64,000 nucleotides of DNA from Pseudomonadota bacterium (GCA_018241025.1 JAFEEQ010000026.1:1-64000); one strand, 5' to 3'; counted from the first letter of the stretch, positions 33,457-42,702 are shown. The notes: generated by a model from the sequence alone, not told the origin. Numbers and translations are program-made.

Positions 33457-34248
33457 ATGCGCGCCCTTTCCATCGCCTCCACCGGCATGCTCGCCCAGCA
33501 GACCAACGTCGAAGTGATCGCGAACAACCTCGCGAACATGAACACCACGGGCTTCAAGGAGCAGCGAGCCGAATTCCAGGACCTGCTCTATCAAACGGTC
33601 GCCACGCCCGGTGCCAACTCGTCGGACTCCGGAACGGTTCTGCCCAGCGGCATCCAGATCGGCGCCGGTGTCCGCACCGCTTCTGTCTACCGCATCACCA
33701 GCCAGGGCGACCTCAAGAGCACCTCGAACCCCTACGACGTCGCGATCCAGGGGCCGGGCTTCTTCCGCGTGCAGCAGCCGGACGGCACCGATGCCTATAC
33801 CCGCTCGGGCAATTTCGGCCTCTCACCCGACGGTCAGCTGGTCACCGACCAGGGCTATACCGTGGCTCCCGGCATCGCGATCCCGGCCAATGCGCTGTCG
33901 GTTTCGATCAACGCGCAGGGCCAGGTTTCCGCCACGGTCCCGGGTCAGACCGCGCCGACCGTCGTCGGCACGCTCGAACTCACGCGCTTCCCGAACGAGG
34001 CCGGCCTCAAGGCGATGGGCAACAACCTCTTCCTCGAGACCCCATCTTCGGGCGCGGGCCAGGCCGGTGTTCCCGGTTCGTCGGGCTACGGCACGTTGCA
34101 GCAAGGATTCCTCGAAACCTCGAACGTCAATGCGGTGGAGGAGATCACCTCGCTGATCACCGCCCAGCGCGCCTACGAAATGAACTCCAAGGTCATCACC
34201 GCCGCCGACGAGATGCTGCAGATGACCGCCCGCCTGGGAGGTGGCTGA
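33457..34248 (+). CDS. flgG: Flagellar distal rod protein FlgG
   Basis: A 263-residue protein forming the distal rod. It begins with MRALSIASTGMLAQQ, then VIANNLANMNTTGFKEQ, has the GPGFFRVQQPDGTDAYTRSG central motif and the C-terminal LETSNVNAVEEITSLI with QRAYEMNSKVI. All parts match the family in order and length. It is 12 bases from flgF, with a GGAGAG ribosome site, and two bases from flgA. Confidence 0.97.
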   Translation: MRALSIASTGMLAQQTNVEVIANNLANMNTTGFKEQRAEFQDLLYQTVATPGANSSDSGTVLPSGIQIGAGVRTASVYRITSQGDLKSTSNPYDVAIQGPGFFRVQQPDGTDAYTRSGNFGLSPDGQLVTDQGYTVAPGIAIPANALSVSINAQGQVSATVPGQTAPTVVGTLELTRFPNEAGLKAMGNNLFLETPSSGAGQAGVPGSSGYGTLQQGFLETSNVNAVEEITSLITAQRAYEMNSKVITAADEMLQMTARLGGG

Positions 34249-34250
34249 TC

Positions 34251-34721
34251 ATGTTTTTCCGTCTCTGTCTTTTTGCAACCGCGCTGCTCATGGCCTGGCC
34301 GGCCTTCGCCGACACGCGCGTCGTCGTGCCCAGCCACGACATCGCGCGCGGCGACACGATCGCCGCCGCGGATCTCGTTTACGGCACGATCCAGTCGAAC
34401 TCGGTGTTCAGCGGCCTCGCGACGACGATGGACGACCTCAACGGCATGGAAGCGCGCCGTTCGCTGCGCGCCGGCGAAGTCGTGCGGCTCAGCGATGTCC
34501 GCAAGCCGGTAATCGTCGCCAAGGGCTCGACCGTCACCATGACCTTCGAGGCGCCGGGCGTCATGCTGACCGCGACCGGCCGTGCCATGAGCGAAGGCGG
34601 GATCGGCGACACCATCACGATCCAGAATCCGGTCTCGTTCCGCCAGATCAGCTGCATCGTCACCGGCCCGGGCGCGGTTCGCGCCGTCACGGCGCCGACG
34701 ACCATCGCAAGCACCCGCTAG
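34251..34721 (+). CDS. flgA: P-ring assembly chaperone FlgA
   Basis: A 156-residue periplasmic chaperone needed to assemble FlgI into the P-ring. The signal peptide is LCLFATALLMAWPAFA. The mature part is a single SAF-type domain, beginning VVVPSHDIARGDTIAAADLV and including RRSLRAGEVVRLSDVRKP and KGSTVTMTFEAPGVML. Many FlgA proteins are longer with an extra N-terminal domain. This is the short form seen in alphaproteobacteria. Confidence 0.9.
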   Translation: MFFRLCLFATALLMAWPAFADTRVVVPSHDIARGDTIAAADLVYGTIQSNSVFSGLATTMDDLNGMEARRSLRAGEVVRLSDVRKPVIVAKGSTVTMTFEAPGVMLTATGRAMSEGGIGDTITIQNPVSFRQISCIVTGPGAVRAVTAPTTIASTR

Positions 34722-34732
34722 GAGGACTTCCC

Positions 34733-35476
34733 ATGACGTTCAGCGCGCTCAAACTGCTGGCTCTCGGCGTTGCGTTCAGCGCCCTCGCCGGTTGCTCGGC
34801 CGTGACCCGGATCGAAGAGATCGGCGATCCGCCGCCACTGGCCGCGATCGGCGCTCCGGGATCGCCGGTTGGTGGAGCACTGGGGTCGATTCCACTGCCG
34901 CCGCCGGCGCCGCCCTCGCACAACATGAACGCCCTGTGGGCGGCCGGTTCGTCGAGCTTCTTCCGCGATCCGCGCGCCAGCCGTCCTGGCGATATCATCA
35001 CGGTCAACATCTCGGTCGCCGATACCGCCAAGCTGTCGAACACGACCTCGCGCGGCCGCACCAATTCCGACAACGCCAACCTGACCAACTTCTTCGGCCT
35101 GGAAGTGCCGATGGCGGCCGGCACCGGCATGGATCCGTCGAGCATCGTGAAGATGGGTTCCGACACCTCGAATGTCGGCACCGGCTCGGTCAACCGCTCC
35201 GAGGCGATCAGCCTGACGCTGGCGGCAATGGTCACGCAGGTTCTGCCGAACGGCAATCTGGTGATCGGCGGCCATCAGCAGGTCCGCGTCAACAACGAGC
35301 TGCGCGACCTGCAGGTCTCCGGCATCGTGCGCAAGGAAGACATTACCAATGCCAACACGGTCGATCTCAGCCAGATCGCCGAGGCCCGCATCTCTTACGG
35401 CGGACGCGGCACGGTGAGCGATGTGCAGCAGCCGCGCTATGGCTCGCAGCTCTTCGACATCCTGATGCCGTTCTGA
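34733..35476 (+). CDS. flgH: Flagellar L-ring lipoprotein FlgH
   Basis: A 247-residue outer-membrane lipoprotein forming the L-ring. Lipobox LAGC at residues 18-21 of the signal peptide. Then NALWAAGSSSFFRDPRASRP and PGDIITVNISVADTAKLSN, and in the C-terminal half LPNGNLVIGGHQQVRVNNE and AEARISYGGRGTVSDVQ. A GGAGG ribosome site lies seven bases before the ATG at 34733. It ends the operon, followed by a strong hairpin. Confidence 0.97.
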   Translation: MTFSALKLLALGVAFSALAGCSAVTRIEEIGDPPPLAAIGAPGSPVGGALGSIPLPPPAPPSHNMNALWAAGSSSFFRDPRASRPGDIITVNISVADTAKLSNTTSRGRTNSDNANLTNFFGLEVPMAAGTGMDPSSIVKMGSDTSNVGTGSVNRSEAISLTLAAMVTQVLPNGNLVIGGHQQVRVNNELRDLQVSGIVRKEDITNANTVDLSQIAEARISYGGRGTVSDVQQPRYGSQLFDILMPF

Positions 35477-35525
35477 CGCCGCGACAGCGTTGAGTTTCCA
35501 CTCCAAAACGGGGTGGAGGGGCAGT

Positions 35526-35558
35526 GCAACGGCCGGGTTCTCCGAACCCGGCCGTTGC
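35526..35558 (+). terminator. Hairpin terminator after flgH
   Basis: A perfect 14-bp inverted repeat (GCAACGGCCGGGTT with AACCCGGCCGTTGC) around a CTCCG loop, 50 bases after flgH. The T run behind is weak (CAATTCTTC). It separates the flagellar operon from the next gene. Confidence 0.7.
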
Positions 35559-35724
35559 CAATTCTTCATCGCGCGGCGCGTGGCTTGGTGTAAAGTCGCA
35601 TGGCTTAGTTTGTCGCGTCGTCGTCCGGCGTAGAGCGAGACGAGCGTTCCGCTTCCCGATCAATCCGAAAACAGCCGCGTGCGCGGACGCGTTGCCGTGC
35701 GCGCGCTTCGCAAAAGGACACGCC

Positions 35725-36969
35725 ATGACCGTCACGCCATTCAGCCGCATGCCGCAACCCATGAAGGGGATGAACTGGGAGCCCGCGCCGTCGGACTACA
35801 CGTCGCTCCCGGCGCCGTCGAAATACGGCGATACAGATTTCGCCAATGACGATTTCAACAATCTCTGGAACGACGGCAGCGGTTGCCGCGGCGACCTGAC
35901 GACCATCGCTGCGCTCGGCTGCAACACGATCAAGACCTACAACTGGAGCGTCCCGGCTCCGAACGGCTATTGGGAGCGCAATCACGTGAACTTCCTCAAC
36001 ACCTGCCAGAACAAGGGTTTGAGCGTGATCGTGCCGATCAGCAACTACTTCACCGGCTGGGCCTATAATGTGCGAACCCAGAATAAAAATGGCGCCGGGC
36101 CTTGCTACACCGGCAGCCAGGCCGCGGCGCAGGCCGAACTGCAGAGCTGGATCACCGACATCGTCAGCGAAATCTACAGCGCGACGGGCCCCGCCAGCCT
36201 GACGCCGGGACCGGTGGTGATGTGGGCGATCGGCAACGAGTTCGACAACTCCAATCTCGGTGCCTACGGCTATTGCGAGGCGATCGATATCGCGACCATC
36301 GCCTCCTACATCATCGCGGCCGAGGCCAGCATCGGCATCGACTCGAACAACATCCTGGCGTTCTCGAGTCCGGTCACGACGGCGATGACGCCAGTCAACA
36401 CCAGCATCACGACCGGGGCGCCCTACAACACGATCATGGGCGGCGCGGCGACCCAGGCGCTGATCGAGGCGTTCAATACGATGATCGGCGTGACGGCGAC
36501 GGCTGAGCGCTTCGTCGGCGCGATCAATTCCTATCAGATCGGTGCGCAGCTCACCGCGTATTACCAGGCCTGGCCGACGATCTTCCCGTCAACGAATTTC
36601 TATTACGGCGAGCTCGGCTTCAACGCGAGCACGCAGGCCGGATCGAATGCGACGACCCAGGCGCAAAACGTCTACAGCCAGTATTCGACGACGGTGCCGC
36701 AATCGCAGAGCGGCTATTTCTACGGCAGTTGTGTGTTCGAATTCTCGGACGAGCTCTGGAAGGGGCCGCCGGGATCGTCCGAGACCATGTTCGGTATCTA
36801 CACCTTCAACAACAGCGGCAGTCCGCCGACGGCGAATGAAGGCGAACATGCACCGGTCTGGGGTGCGTCCTATCCGGTCGATACCTTGCAGGCCCAGCCG
36901 GCCGTCGCCTGCCTGACCGCCGCGCTCGCGGGCGTAACCGCACCGACCGGCTGTGTTGCCAGCAGCTGA
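35725..36969 (+). CDS. Cysteine-rich clan-A glycosidase-like protein (GH72/GH17-like)
   Basis: A 414-residue protein with the plan of TIM-barrel glycosidases of clan GH-A. The opening PMKGMNWEPAP and CNTIKTYNW recall the GH72 beta-1,3-glucanosyltransferases. MWAIGNEFDN gives a candidate acid/base Glu (about residue 172), and FYYGELGFNAS a candidate nucleophile Glu (about residue 295). At least eight cysteines are spread along the chain, unusual for a bacterial cytosolic protein and like secreted eukaryotic Gas1-type enzymes. No signal peptide is seen at the ATG at 35725, which is set by AAAAGGA upstream. It stands alone between two hairpins. Substrate and location are open; a horizontal origin is possible. 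Confidence 0.65.
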   Translation: MTVTPFSRMPQPMKGMNWEPAPSDYTSLPAPSKYGDTDFANDDFNNLWNDGSGCRGDLTTIAALGCNTIKTYNWSVPAPNGYWERNHVNFLNTCQNKGLSVIVPISNYFTGWAYNVRTQNKNGAGPCYTGSQAAAQAELQSWITDIVSEIYSATGPASLTPGPVVMWAIGNEFDNSNLGAYGYCEAIDIATIASYIIAAEASIGIDSNNILAFSSPVTTAMTPVNTSITTGAPYNTIMGGAATQALIEAFNTMIGVTATAERFVGAINSYQIGAQLTAYYQAWPTIFPSTNFYYGELGFNASTQAGSNATTQAQNVYSQYSTTVPQSQSGYFYGSCVFEFSDELWKGPPGSSETMFGIYTFNNSGSPPTANEGEHAPVWGASYPVDTLQAQPAVACLTAALAGVTAPTGCVASS

Positions 36970-36980
36970 GTCGAAACGAA

Positions 36981-37007
36981 AGAGCCCGGTCCTTGCGGCC
37001 GGGCTCT
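36981..37007 (+). terminator. Bidirectional hairpin between the glycosidase-like gene and dksA
   Basis: AGAGCCCGG pairs with CCGGGCTCT across a nine-base loop, followed by CTT on the plus strand and preceded by AAA-like bases (CGAAACGAA) that give a T run on the minus strand. It can end both convergent genes. Confidence 0.65.
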
Positions 37008-37013
37008 CTTCGA

Positions 37014-37436
37014 TCAGTCGTCGCGGTAGACTTTTTCGCGCCGCTCGTGCCGTTCCTGGGCTTCGAGCGACAGCGTTGCGATCGGCCGGGCGTCGAGCCG
37101 TTTCAACGAGATCGGTTCGCCGGTTTCCTCGCAGAAGCCATAAGACCCGTCCTCGATGCGGCGAAGCGCGGCGTCGATCTTGGCAATCAGCTTGCGCTGG
37201 CGGTCGCGGGTGCGCAATTCGAGCTGGCGCTCGGCCTCGGTCGAGGCGCGATCGGCGAGATCGGCATGCGGCACGGTTTCGGCCTGGAGATTCTGGATCG
37301 TCTCGCGGCTTTCGCGGAGGATATCTTCTTTCCAGGTGTTCAGCTTGCGGCGGAAATATTCCCGTTGCCGCTCATTCATAAAGGGTTCGCTCTCCGTCGG
37401 TTTGTAACCGTTCGGAAGTTGGGTACCCATGCGCAC
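37014..37436 (-). CDS. dksA: DksA, RNA polymerase-binding transcription factor (one-cysteine form)
   Basis: A 140-residue DksA/TraR protein that works with ppGpp at RNA polymerase. The coiled coil is present, with the tip motif ADLADRAS giving Asp59, Asp62 and Ala64 (DxxDxA). The globular part YGFCEETGEPISLKRLDARP has a single cysteine, Cys102, where E. coli DksA has four zinc-binding cysteines. Such cysteine-poor forms are normal in alphaproteobacteria. Start at 37436 or two codons downstream. A bidirectional hairpin ends the gene. Confidence 0.92.
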   Translation of the reverse strand: MRMGTQLPNGYKPTESEPFMNERQREYFRRKLNTWKEDILRESRETIQNLQAETVPHADLADRASTEAERQLELRTRDRQRKLIAKIDAALRRIEDGSYGFCEETGEPISLKRLDARPIATLSLEAQERHERREKVYRDD

Positions 37437-37522
37437 TCCCTTCGAACCATGGAACGCGTGAATTGAGGGCCGGGGTTATGCCGAAGGCCCCCCGGCCCGT
37501 CAATCGCATTTGCTTAACGATG

Positions 37523-38218
37523 TTAACCGGCCGGATGGAGGCGAAAATCCGACCTGGTTGCTCTGGTTCTCGTGTGTGCCCAATCGACGATGGCCGCCAG
37601 GCCCGCCAGCAGGAGATAAAAGAGGAGGGCCATCCGGGCCTCGCCTTCGGGCGAAGTCGGGGCCATGGCGAAAGTTCCAACGGTCTGCACCGCGATCAGG
37701 GCCGCGACGAAGCCCCAAAGCCAGACATTGCCGTTGGGATTACCCGAGGGAATTGCGCGGGCATAGATGACGGCGCCAGCAACCAGTGTCGCGATCTCGA
37801 GCGGAAAGCTGATCCACAGATTTCGCCACAAACCGAAGCCGACCTTGAAGCTGTCGCCCCAGAGGGGCAGGTCCTCGACATGCACCAAGAGGTCGAGCAG
37901 CCAATGCGAGAACACTGCTCCGGCCAGGACGGCGAAGATTGCGCTGCGCCGGTCGCGATAGAACAGGGCACCGATGGCTCCGAACCCGGCAGCCAGCGCG
38001 AGCGCGCCGGGCAGGCCGTGCGTGTAGGGCATGTAGTAGAGGTCCATCGGATTGCTTGCGGTGAAGCCGGGCACGATGCGGAGCTTCTCGATGCCGAGCA
38101 TCACCAGTCCCGACCAGACGATGTCGAGCCATTGCACCGCGAGGAATAGAAGCCAGAGCGGTACGCGCTTCTGCGTCGCCTTTGTCGCGAACGAAACGCC
38201 ATAGTGGCCGATGAACAT
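37523..38218 (-). CDS. Multi-pass membrane protein of the metal-dependent hydrolase-like (YdjM/DUF457) family
   Basis: A 231-residue protein with about six membrane helices. The start FIGHYGVSFATKAT and the later FSHWLLDLLVHV motifs, plus YTHGLPGALALA, give conserved His and Asp residues at the membrane face. These are the marks of the YdjM-like membrane-bound metal-dependent hydrolase family. The substrate is not known. The upstream gene stops immediately before its ATG, so the two form an operon. Confidence 0.72.
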   Translation of the reverse strand: MFIGHYGVSFATKATQKRVPLWLLFLAVQWLDIVWSGLVMLGIEKLRIVPGFTASNPMDLYYMPYTHGLPGALALAAGFGAIGALFYRDRRSAIFAVLAGAVFSHWLLDLLVHVEDLPLWGDSFKVGFGLWRNLWISFPLEIATLVAGAVIYARAIPSGNPNGNVWLWGFVAALIAVQTVGTFAMAPTSPEGEARMALLFYLLLAGLAAIVDWAHTRTRATRSDFRLHPAG

Positions 38219-38620
38219 CTATGCCTCCTTTGCGGCGCGGCCGATGCGGCCGAGATGGGTGAAGCCGAAACCGGCGCCATGCTTCAGGCCGTAGCCGAGG
38301 GCGCGATCGAAACCGACATGCGCAAGCCAGATCAAAGCGACCAGTGAAGCGAGCGGCGCTGCGAGGGCAATGCCGAATGCCGCGAGCAGGATTGGCCCAA
38401 GGGTCGAATGCAGGCTGTTGTAAGCGGCCGCGCCGATGCGCCCGCCGCTCAGATAGCCCAGGAAACTCAGATCGGGCGCCAGGAACAGCGCGGCGAACAG
38501 TTTCCAGTCGCCGCCTGCGCGCCCATAAAGCGCCACCGCGCCGCTCAGAAGCGCAAACCCCTCCAGTCTGAGCAACGTCCGCGCGCCGCCATCCACGGAG
38601 CCATTTGCCGAGCCGGTCAT
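38219..38620 (-). CDS. DUF4260-like small membrane protein
   Basis: A 133-residue membrane protein. Motifs LLRLEGFALLSGAVALYG, FAALFLAPDLSFLGYLSG and IWLAHVGFDRALGYGLKH are typical of DUF4260. The start at 38620 is chosen because GGAG lies six bases before it. Earlier in-frame ATGs at 38626, 38632 and 38659 lack a clear ribosome site. Its TAG stop is directly adjacent to the next ATG. Function unknown. Confidence 0.75.
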   Translation of the reverse strand: MTGSANGSVDGGARTLLRLEGFALLSGAVALYGRAGGDWKLFAALFLAPDLSFLGYLSGGRIGAAAYNSLHSTLGPILLAAFGIALAAPLASLVALIWLAHVGFDRALGYGLKHGAGFGFTHLGRIGRAAKEA

Positions 38621-38711
38621 CGCCATCTCCATATCTCGCGATGGAGAATGGCGGCGCACGCTCTAAACGTGAATTGGCGAATAACGTGTCTTCATTATAC
38701 GGAAATGCATA

Positions 38712-39167
38712 TCAGGGCTGAACGTATTTCCGGTACACGACGAAGCCGGTGAACTCCGCGACGTCGTTGTAGAGCACCATCGCTCGTGCATTGGTCTGCT
38801 GAGTCATCCAGAACACGCGCGCGAGGCCGCGGCTGCGCGCGGTCTCATAAATTGTTTCGATCAGCTTGCGCCCGACGCCTTCGCCACGGCAGCGCGGATC
38901 GGTGAAGAGATCCTGCAGATAGCAATCATCCTTCAGCAGCAGCGTGCTGCGATAGAAATGATAATGGGCAAGGCCCACGAGCGCGCCGTCGCGTTCGGCG
39001 ACGAGCGCATGCATCGGCTCGGATGGATCGAGCAAGCGCGCCCAGGTTTGTGCCGTCACCTCTTCCGGCAGGGCCGTCGCGTCGTGGCGGCCATAGAAGC
39101 GATTGTAGCCGTCCCAGAGCGGCCGCCACTGGGCGTAGTCGTCCTCTCGCGCGAAGCGTATCTGCAC
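38712..39167 (-). CDS. GNAT family N-acetyltransferase
   Basis: A 151-residue acetyltransferase from a GTG start that follows GGAGGG with ideal spacing; an in-frame ATG seven codons upstream would put the ribosome site inside the gene. The acetyl-CoA motif is CRGEGVGRKLIETIYE, preceded by YLQDLFTDP, followed by FWMTQQTNARAMVLYNDVAE and a final tyrosine-rich FVVYRKYVQP. This is the pattern of small-molecule or peptide acetylators. The substrate cannot be assigned. It is a single-gene unit, and the region beyond it is intergenic. Confidence 0.86.
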   Translation of the reverse strand: MQIRFAREDDYAQWRPLWDGYNRFYGRHDATALPEEVTAQTWARLLDPSEPMHALVAERDGALVGLAHYHFYRSTLLLKDDCYLQDLFTDPRCRGEGVGRKLIETIYETARSRGLARVFWMTQQTNARAMVLYNDVAEFTGFVVYRKYVQP

Positions 39168-39680
39168 GGCGGTCCCTCCATCGATCACGGAAAAGCTATC
39201 GGGGGAGCGCCGATTTGCACGTGCCGACGATCATGCAGCTGCCATGCGCGGCAAGCGGGTCGGAGGCGCCGCAAGCAACGTCAGAAGGCCGGGGCCGTCG
39301 CAGCGCTGGTCAACATCGTGACATCCGTGGCCAGTTCGGACTGCCGACAACATTCAGGCTCACTGTTGCGAAGATGTAATGGGCAAAGTTGGCACCTGCT
39401 GCCAGATTCCGGCATTATTTGGGAAAGTTTCTGTCGAATGCTTACGCGTTCAAAACGTAACATTTCTGAAGTAGCGAATTTTGAGCACTTATATATCTCG
39501 AAGGGGGGTATTTCGCGACAAAAATGACACGCCTCAACCTCCCGTTATGTGTTTGATGCAAACCACCTTTGACGTCGTATGGCCGTAAACATAACACTTC
39601 CGTGATGGGCCCAGCTGTCGGTTGACGTCGGCAGGCCGCTGAAACGAACGGCTCCACGTGAGCCTCCTTGGGGAACCTTC
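39168..39680. other. Intergenic region upstream of the TonB-dependent receptor, no gene seen
   Basis: About 510 bases, AT-richer than the surroundings, with no convincing ORF. Two imperfect direct repeats, AAACGTAACATTTCTG at 39453-39468 and AAACATAACACTTCCG at 39587-39602, differ at three positions. A TTATATATC sequence near 39489-39497 could be a -10 region. I see no clear regulator site, though control of the receptor from here is likely. Confidence 0.5.
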
Positions 39681-42600
39681 ATGCAGCATCGCTCCAGAAT
39701 CAGGTTGCTCTCCGCCATGATGGCAGGAGCGGCCTTTGCCGCCTTTGGTGCCACCGCCGCTTTCGCCGACGATGTGGAAACCGTGGTCGTCACGGGTTCG
39801 CGCATTCCGACGACGAACGCTTCGAGCCCGAGCCCGCTCTCGGTCGCGACCGCCGAACAGATCCAGATGACCAGTGCCTTCGCGCTCGAAGACGTGCTGC
39901 GCAAGATGACCGGACCGGACTCGACTGCCGGCCTCACCAACAATTCGAACAATGGCGGCGTGGGTCTCTCCGAAATCGGCCTGCGCAATCTCGGCCCGAC
40001 GCGCACCCTCGTGCTGGTCGACGGCCAGCGCCTCGTTCCGATCTTTTCCGGCGCCTCTTCGGTCCCCGATCTGAACTCGGTCCCGATCTCGATGGTCGAC
40101 CGTGTCGAAGTGCTGCGCGACGGCGCCTCGTCGATCTATGGCGCCGACGCGATCGGCGGCGTGGTCAACGTGATCACCAAGAAGGATTTCGATGGCCTCA
40201 ACCTCGACTTCCACGGCGGCGCCAGCGAACACGGCGGCGGCGACAATTACGGCGGCACTGCGACGCTCGGCTTCAACGTCAACGACCGCGGCAACGTCAC
40301 GATCGCGATCCTGAACGAGCACGAGAGCCCGGTCGACGCGAAGGACCGCGAATGGGCCCAGAACCCCTATATCGGCACGCCCTTCGAAGGCGGCTCGGCT
40401 TATCGCAGCCAGCTCAACATCCTGCAGGATGAAGGCTCCGCCACGGTTTGGAACGGTGGTGTCGAGACCGACTATCACGACCCGTCCCTCGCCTCTGTGC
40501 CGTGCTTGACCTACCTGCCCGGTCTCGGCCGCGTGAAGCTGAACGCCGGCTGCCCGGACGTGACGCCGAACAAGACGCTGACCAGCTCACTTGGCCGCAC
40601 GCAGGTTTCGCTCAACGGCCACTATGACATCACGCCCGATGTGACCTTCGTCACACAGGCGTTCTTCACCCGCCGCGACTCCGAACAGCGCCTGCGTCCG
40701 GAGCCACTGCTGGGCGATGCAATCGCCTCGACCAACCCGCTGACCGGCGTTCCGGTGTTCGGCGGCTTCCAGGTCCCGACGACCTGGCCGGGCTTCAACG
40801 ATCCGCTGCTGACTGCGTCCATCGTGCCTTGCGCGGGCAACGCGATCGCCGGCGGCACGGCGCAGTGCATCAACGCCTTCTACACGCCGAACGAGTTCGG
40901 TCCGCGCGACTACAAGCAGACCTCGGACACCTATCGCGTCCGCTTCGGCTTCGAAGGCCACGTCTTCACGGATTACAATTGGGAAGCCGGTTATGTGATG
41001 CAGCGGAACGACACGGTCCAGCGCACCGCCAACTCGGGCAACTGGCAGCATCTCGCCCAGGCCACGGGTCAGCTGCCCTGTATCGACGTGCCCGGCGGCT
41101 GTACCTTCAATCCGCTGTTCGGCTACGCGACGCCGACCACGCCGTTCAACTTCTTCAACGGCGCGAACACCCTGACGCCCGACCAGGTGAAGTATCTGAC
41201 CTTCACCATGACGGACAACAACAACTCCTATGAGAACTACATCTACGCCGACGTAAACGGCCCGGTGTGGGATCTCCCTGCCGGTCCGCTGATGGCGTCT
41301 GTCGGCTTCGAGCGTCGCTTCGAGCATCTCACGGACAACCCGGACACGCTGGTGCAGGAAGGCTATGCGGCCAACCCATCCGCGGCGACGTCCGGCGGTT
41401 ACAACGTTACCTCGGTCTATGGCGAGTTGCGCATTCCGGTGTTCAAGCACCAGCCCTTCGCCGAGTCGCTGACGATCACTCCGTCGGCCCGCTTCGACCA
41501 CTACTCGTCCTTCGGCGATGCCAAGACGTGGAAGGTCGGCGCAGACTGGCAGGTTGACGACAACATCCGCTTCCGCGGCACCTACGCGACGGGCTTCCGT
41601 GCACCGTCGGTGGCCGAGCTCTTCGGCGGTAACGGCGTGAGCTACATCTCGGTCAGCGGCGATCCCTGCGACTCGCGTGCTGCCGGGTTCAATGGCAACG
41701 CCAATGCCGGTACGGCTTCGCTGGCTGCGGGTTCGACCTGCTACGCGGCGCTCTCCGCGCTCGGCCTGTCGCCGGTGCAGATCGCCAACTACCAGTCGCC
41801 TGAGAACAACCTCAGCAACGACCAGCGCGGCCTGATCATCGGCGGCAACCCGCTGCTGAAGCCCGAGCAGTCGCACTCCTGGAACGTCGGAACCGTGATC
41901 ACGCCGGAATTCCTGCCTGGCTTCTCGTTCGATGCCGACTACTACGAGATCACGATCGACAACTCGATCCTGACCGGCGGCATCGCGCAGAACTCGGGTC
42001 CGGACCTGGTGGTCAACGGTTGCTATGTCCAGCAGATCGCCGGCTACTGCGCGCTCATCTCGCGCAACGTGAACGGCATCTTCCAGATCGGCAGCCAGAA
42101 CACCAACTTCGGCCGTTCGCACGTTGCCGGCATGGACCTGCAGGCGACCTACAACACGGCCGAGGCGGATCTCGATCTGCCGATCCCGGGTTCGATGCTG
42201 TTCAATGTCGAGGTTTCGCGCCAGTTCACCAACACGACGCAGAACCCGGACGGCACCTACAACCACTTCTCCGGCACGTTCCTGTACTCGAATGAGTCCA
42301 TCCAGCCGAACTGGAAGTCGACCCTCAGCGTCGACTGGAACGACGGTCCGTGGTCGCTGCACTGGGATACCCAGTTCATCTCCGGCACCGGCGACTATCC
42401 GGGCCCGAGCGCAGCCAATGGCCGCCCGAAGACGGTGTATGCCTGGGGAGATGAAATCCCGGATTATTTCTACCACAACGTCAGCGTGGCCTACGACATG
42501 GACGGCTTCTTTGGCGACAGCACCGGGGTCAAGCACACCCGCCTGATCCTCGGCATCAACAACCTGTTCGACAAGGATCCGCCGATCCTCGCCGGCGACA

Positions 42601-42683
42601 GCATCTGCAAGTGCAACAGCTTCGCCGGTCCTTACGACTTCGTCGGCCGCTTCTTCTTCACGCGGCTTTCGGTCGGCCTCTGA
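39681..42683 (+). CDS. TonB-dependent outer-membrane receptor
   Basis: A 1,000-residue outer-membrane receptor that imports a ligand with energy from TonB/ExbBD. The signal peptide ends in FGATAAFAD. The TonB box is VETVVVTGSR just after it. The plug domain follows, with LEDVLRKMTGPDSTAGL, IGLRNLGPTRTLVLVDGQRL and VEVLRDGASSIYGADAIGGV. A long 22-strand type barrel follows, ending in FVGRFFFTRLSVGL with a terminal Leu rather than the usual Phe. RGTYATGFRAPSVAELFGG is the typical barrel motif. The family includes many receptors for siderophores, sugars or peptides, and nothing here picks one. It stands alone with its own terminator. Confidence 0.93.
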   Translation: MQHRSRIRLLSAMMAGAAFAAFGATAAFADDVETVVVTGSRIPTTNASSPSPLSVATAEQIQMTSAFALEDVLRKMTGPDSTAGLTNNSNNGGVGLSEIGLRNLGPTRTLVLVDGQRLVPIFSGASSVPDLNSVPISMVDRVEVLRDGASSIYGADAIGGVVNVITKKDFDGLNLDFHGGASEHGGGDNYGGTATLGFNVNDRGNVTIAILNEHESPVDAKDREWAQNPYIGTPFEGGSAYRSQLNILQDEGSATVWNGGVETDYHDPSLASVPCLTYLPGLGRVKLNAGCPDVTPNKTLTSSLGRTQVSLNGHYDITPDVTFVTQAFFTRRDSEQRLRPEPLLGDAIASTNPLTGVPVFGGFQVPTTWPGFNDPLLTASIVPCAGNAIAGGTAQCINAFYTPNEFGPRDYKQTSDTYRVRFGFEGHVFTDYNWEAGYVMQRNDTVQRTANSGNWQHLAQATGQLPCIDVPGGCTFNPLFGYATPTTPFNFFNGANTLTPDQVKYLTFTMTDNNNSYENYIYADVNGPVWDLPAGPLMASVGFERRFEHLTDNPDTLVQEGYAANPSAATSGGYNVTSVYGELRIPVFKHQPFAESLTITPSARFDHYSSFGDAKTWKVGADWQVDDNIRFRGTYATGFRAPSVAELFGGNGVSYISVSGDPCDSRAAGFNGNANAGTASLAAGSTCYAALSALGLSPVQIANYQSPENNLSNDQRGLIIGGNPLLKPEQSHSWNVGTVITPEFLPGFSFDADYYEITIDNSILTGGIAQNSGPDLVVNGCYVQQIAGYCALISRNVNGIFQIGSQNTNFGRSHVAGMDLQATYNTAEADLDLPIPGSMLFNVEVSRQFTNTTQNPDGTYNHFSGTFLYSNESIQPNWKSTLSVDWNDGPWSLHWDTQFISGTGDYPGPSAANGRPKTVYAWGDEIPDYFYHNVSVAYDMDGFFGDSTGVKHTRLILGINNLFDKDPPILAGDSICKCNSFAGPYDFVGRFFFTRLSVGL

Positions 42684-42702
42684 TTTTCATGGGGCAGCGC
42701 AT

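Noticed and set aside
37514..37531. TTAACGATGTTAAC, a CtrA-like double site near dksA
   Set aside because: The two TTAAC halves are five bases apart, not seven, and the site lies inside the 3' end of the membrane protein gene region.
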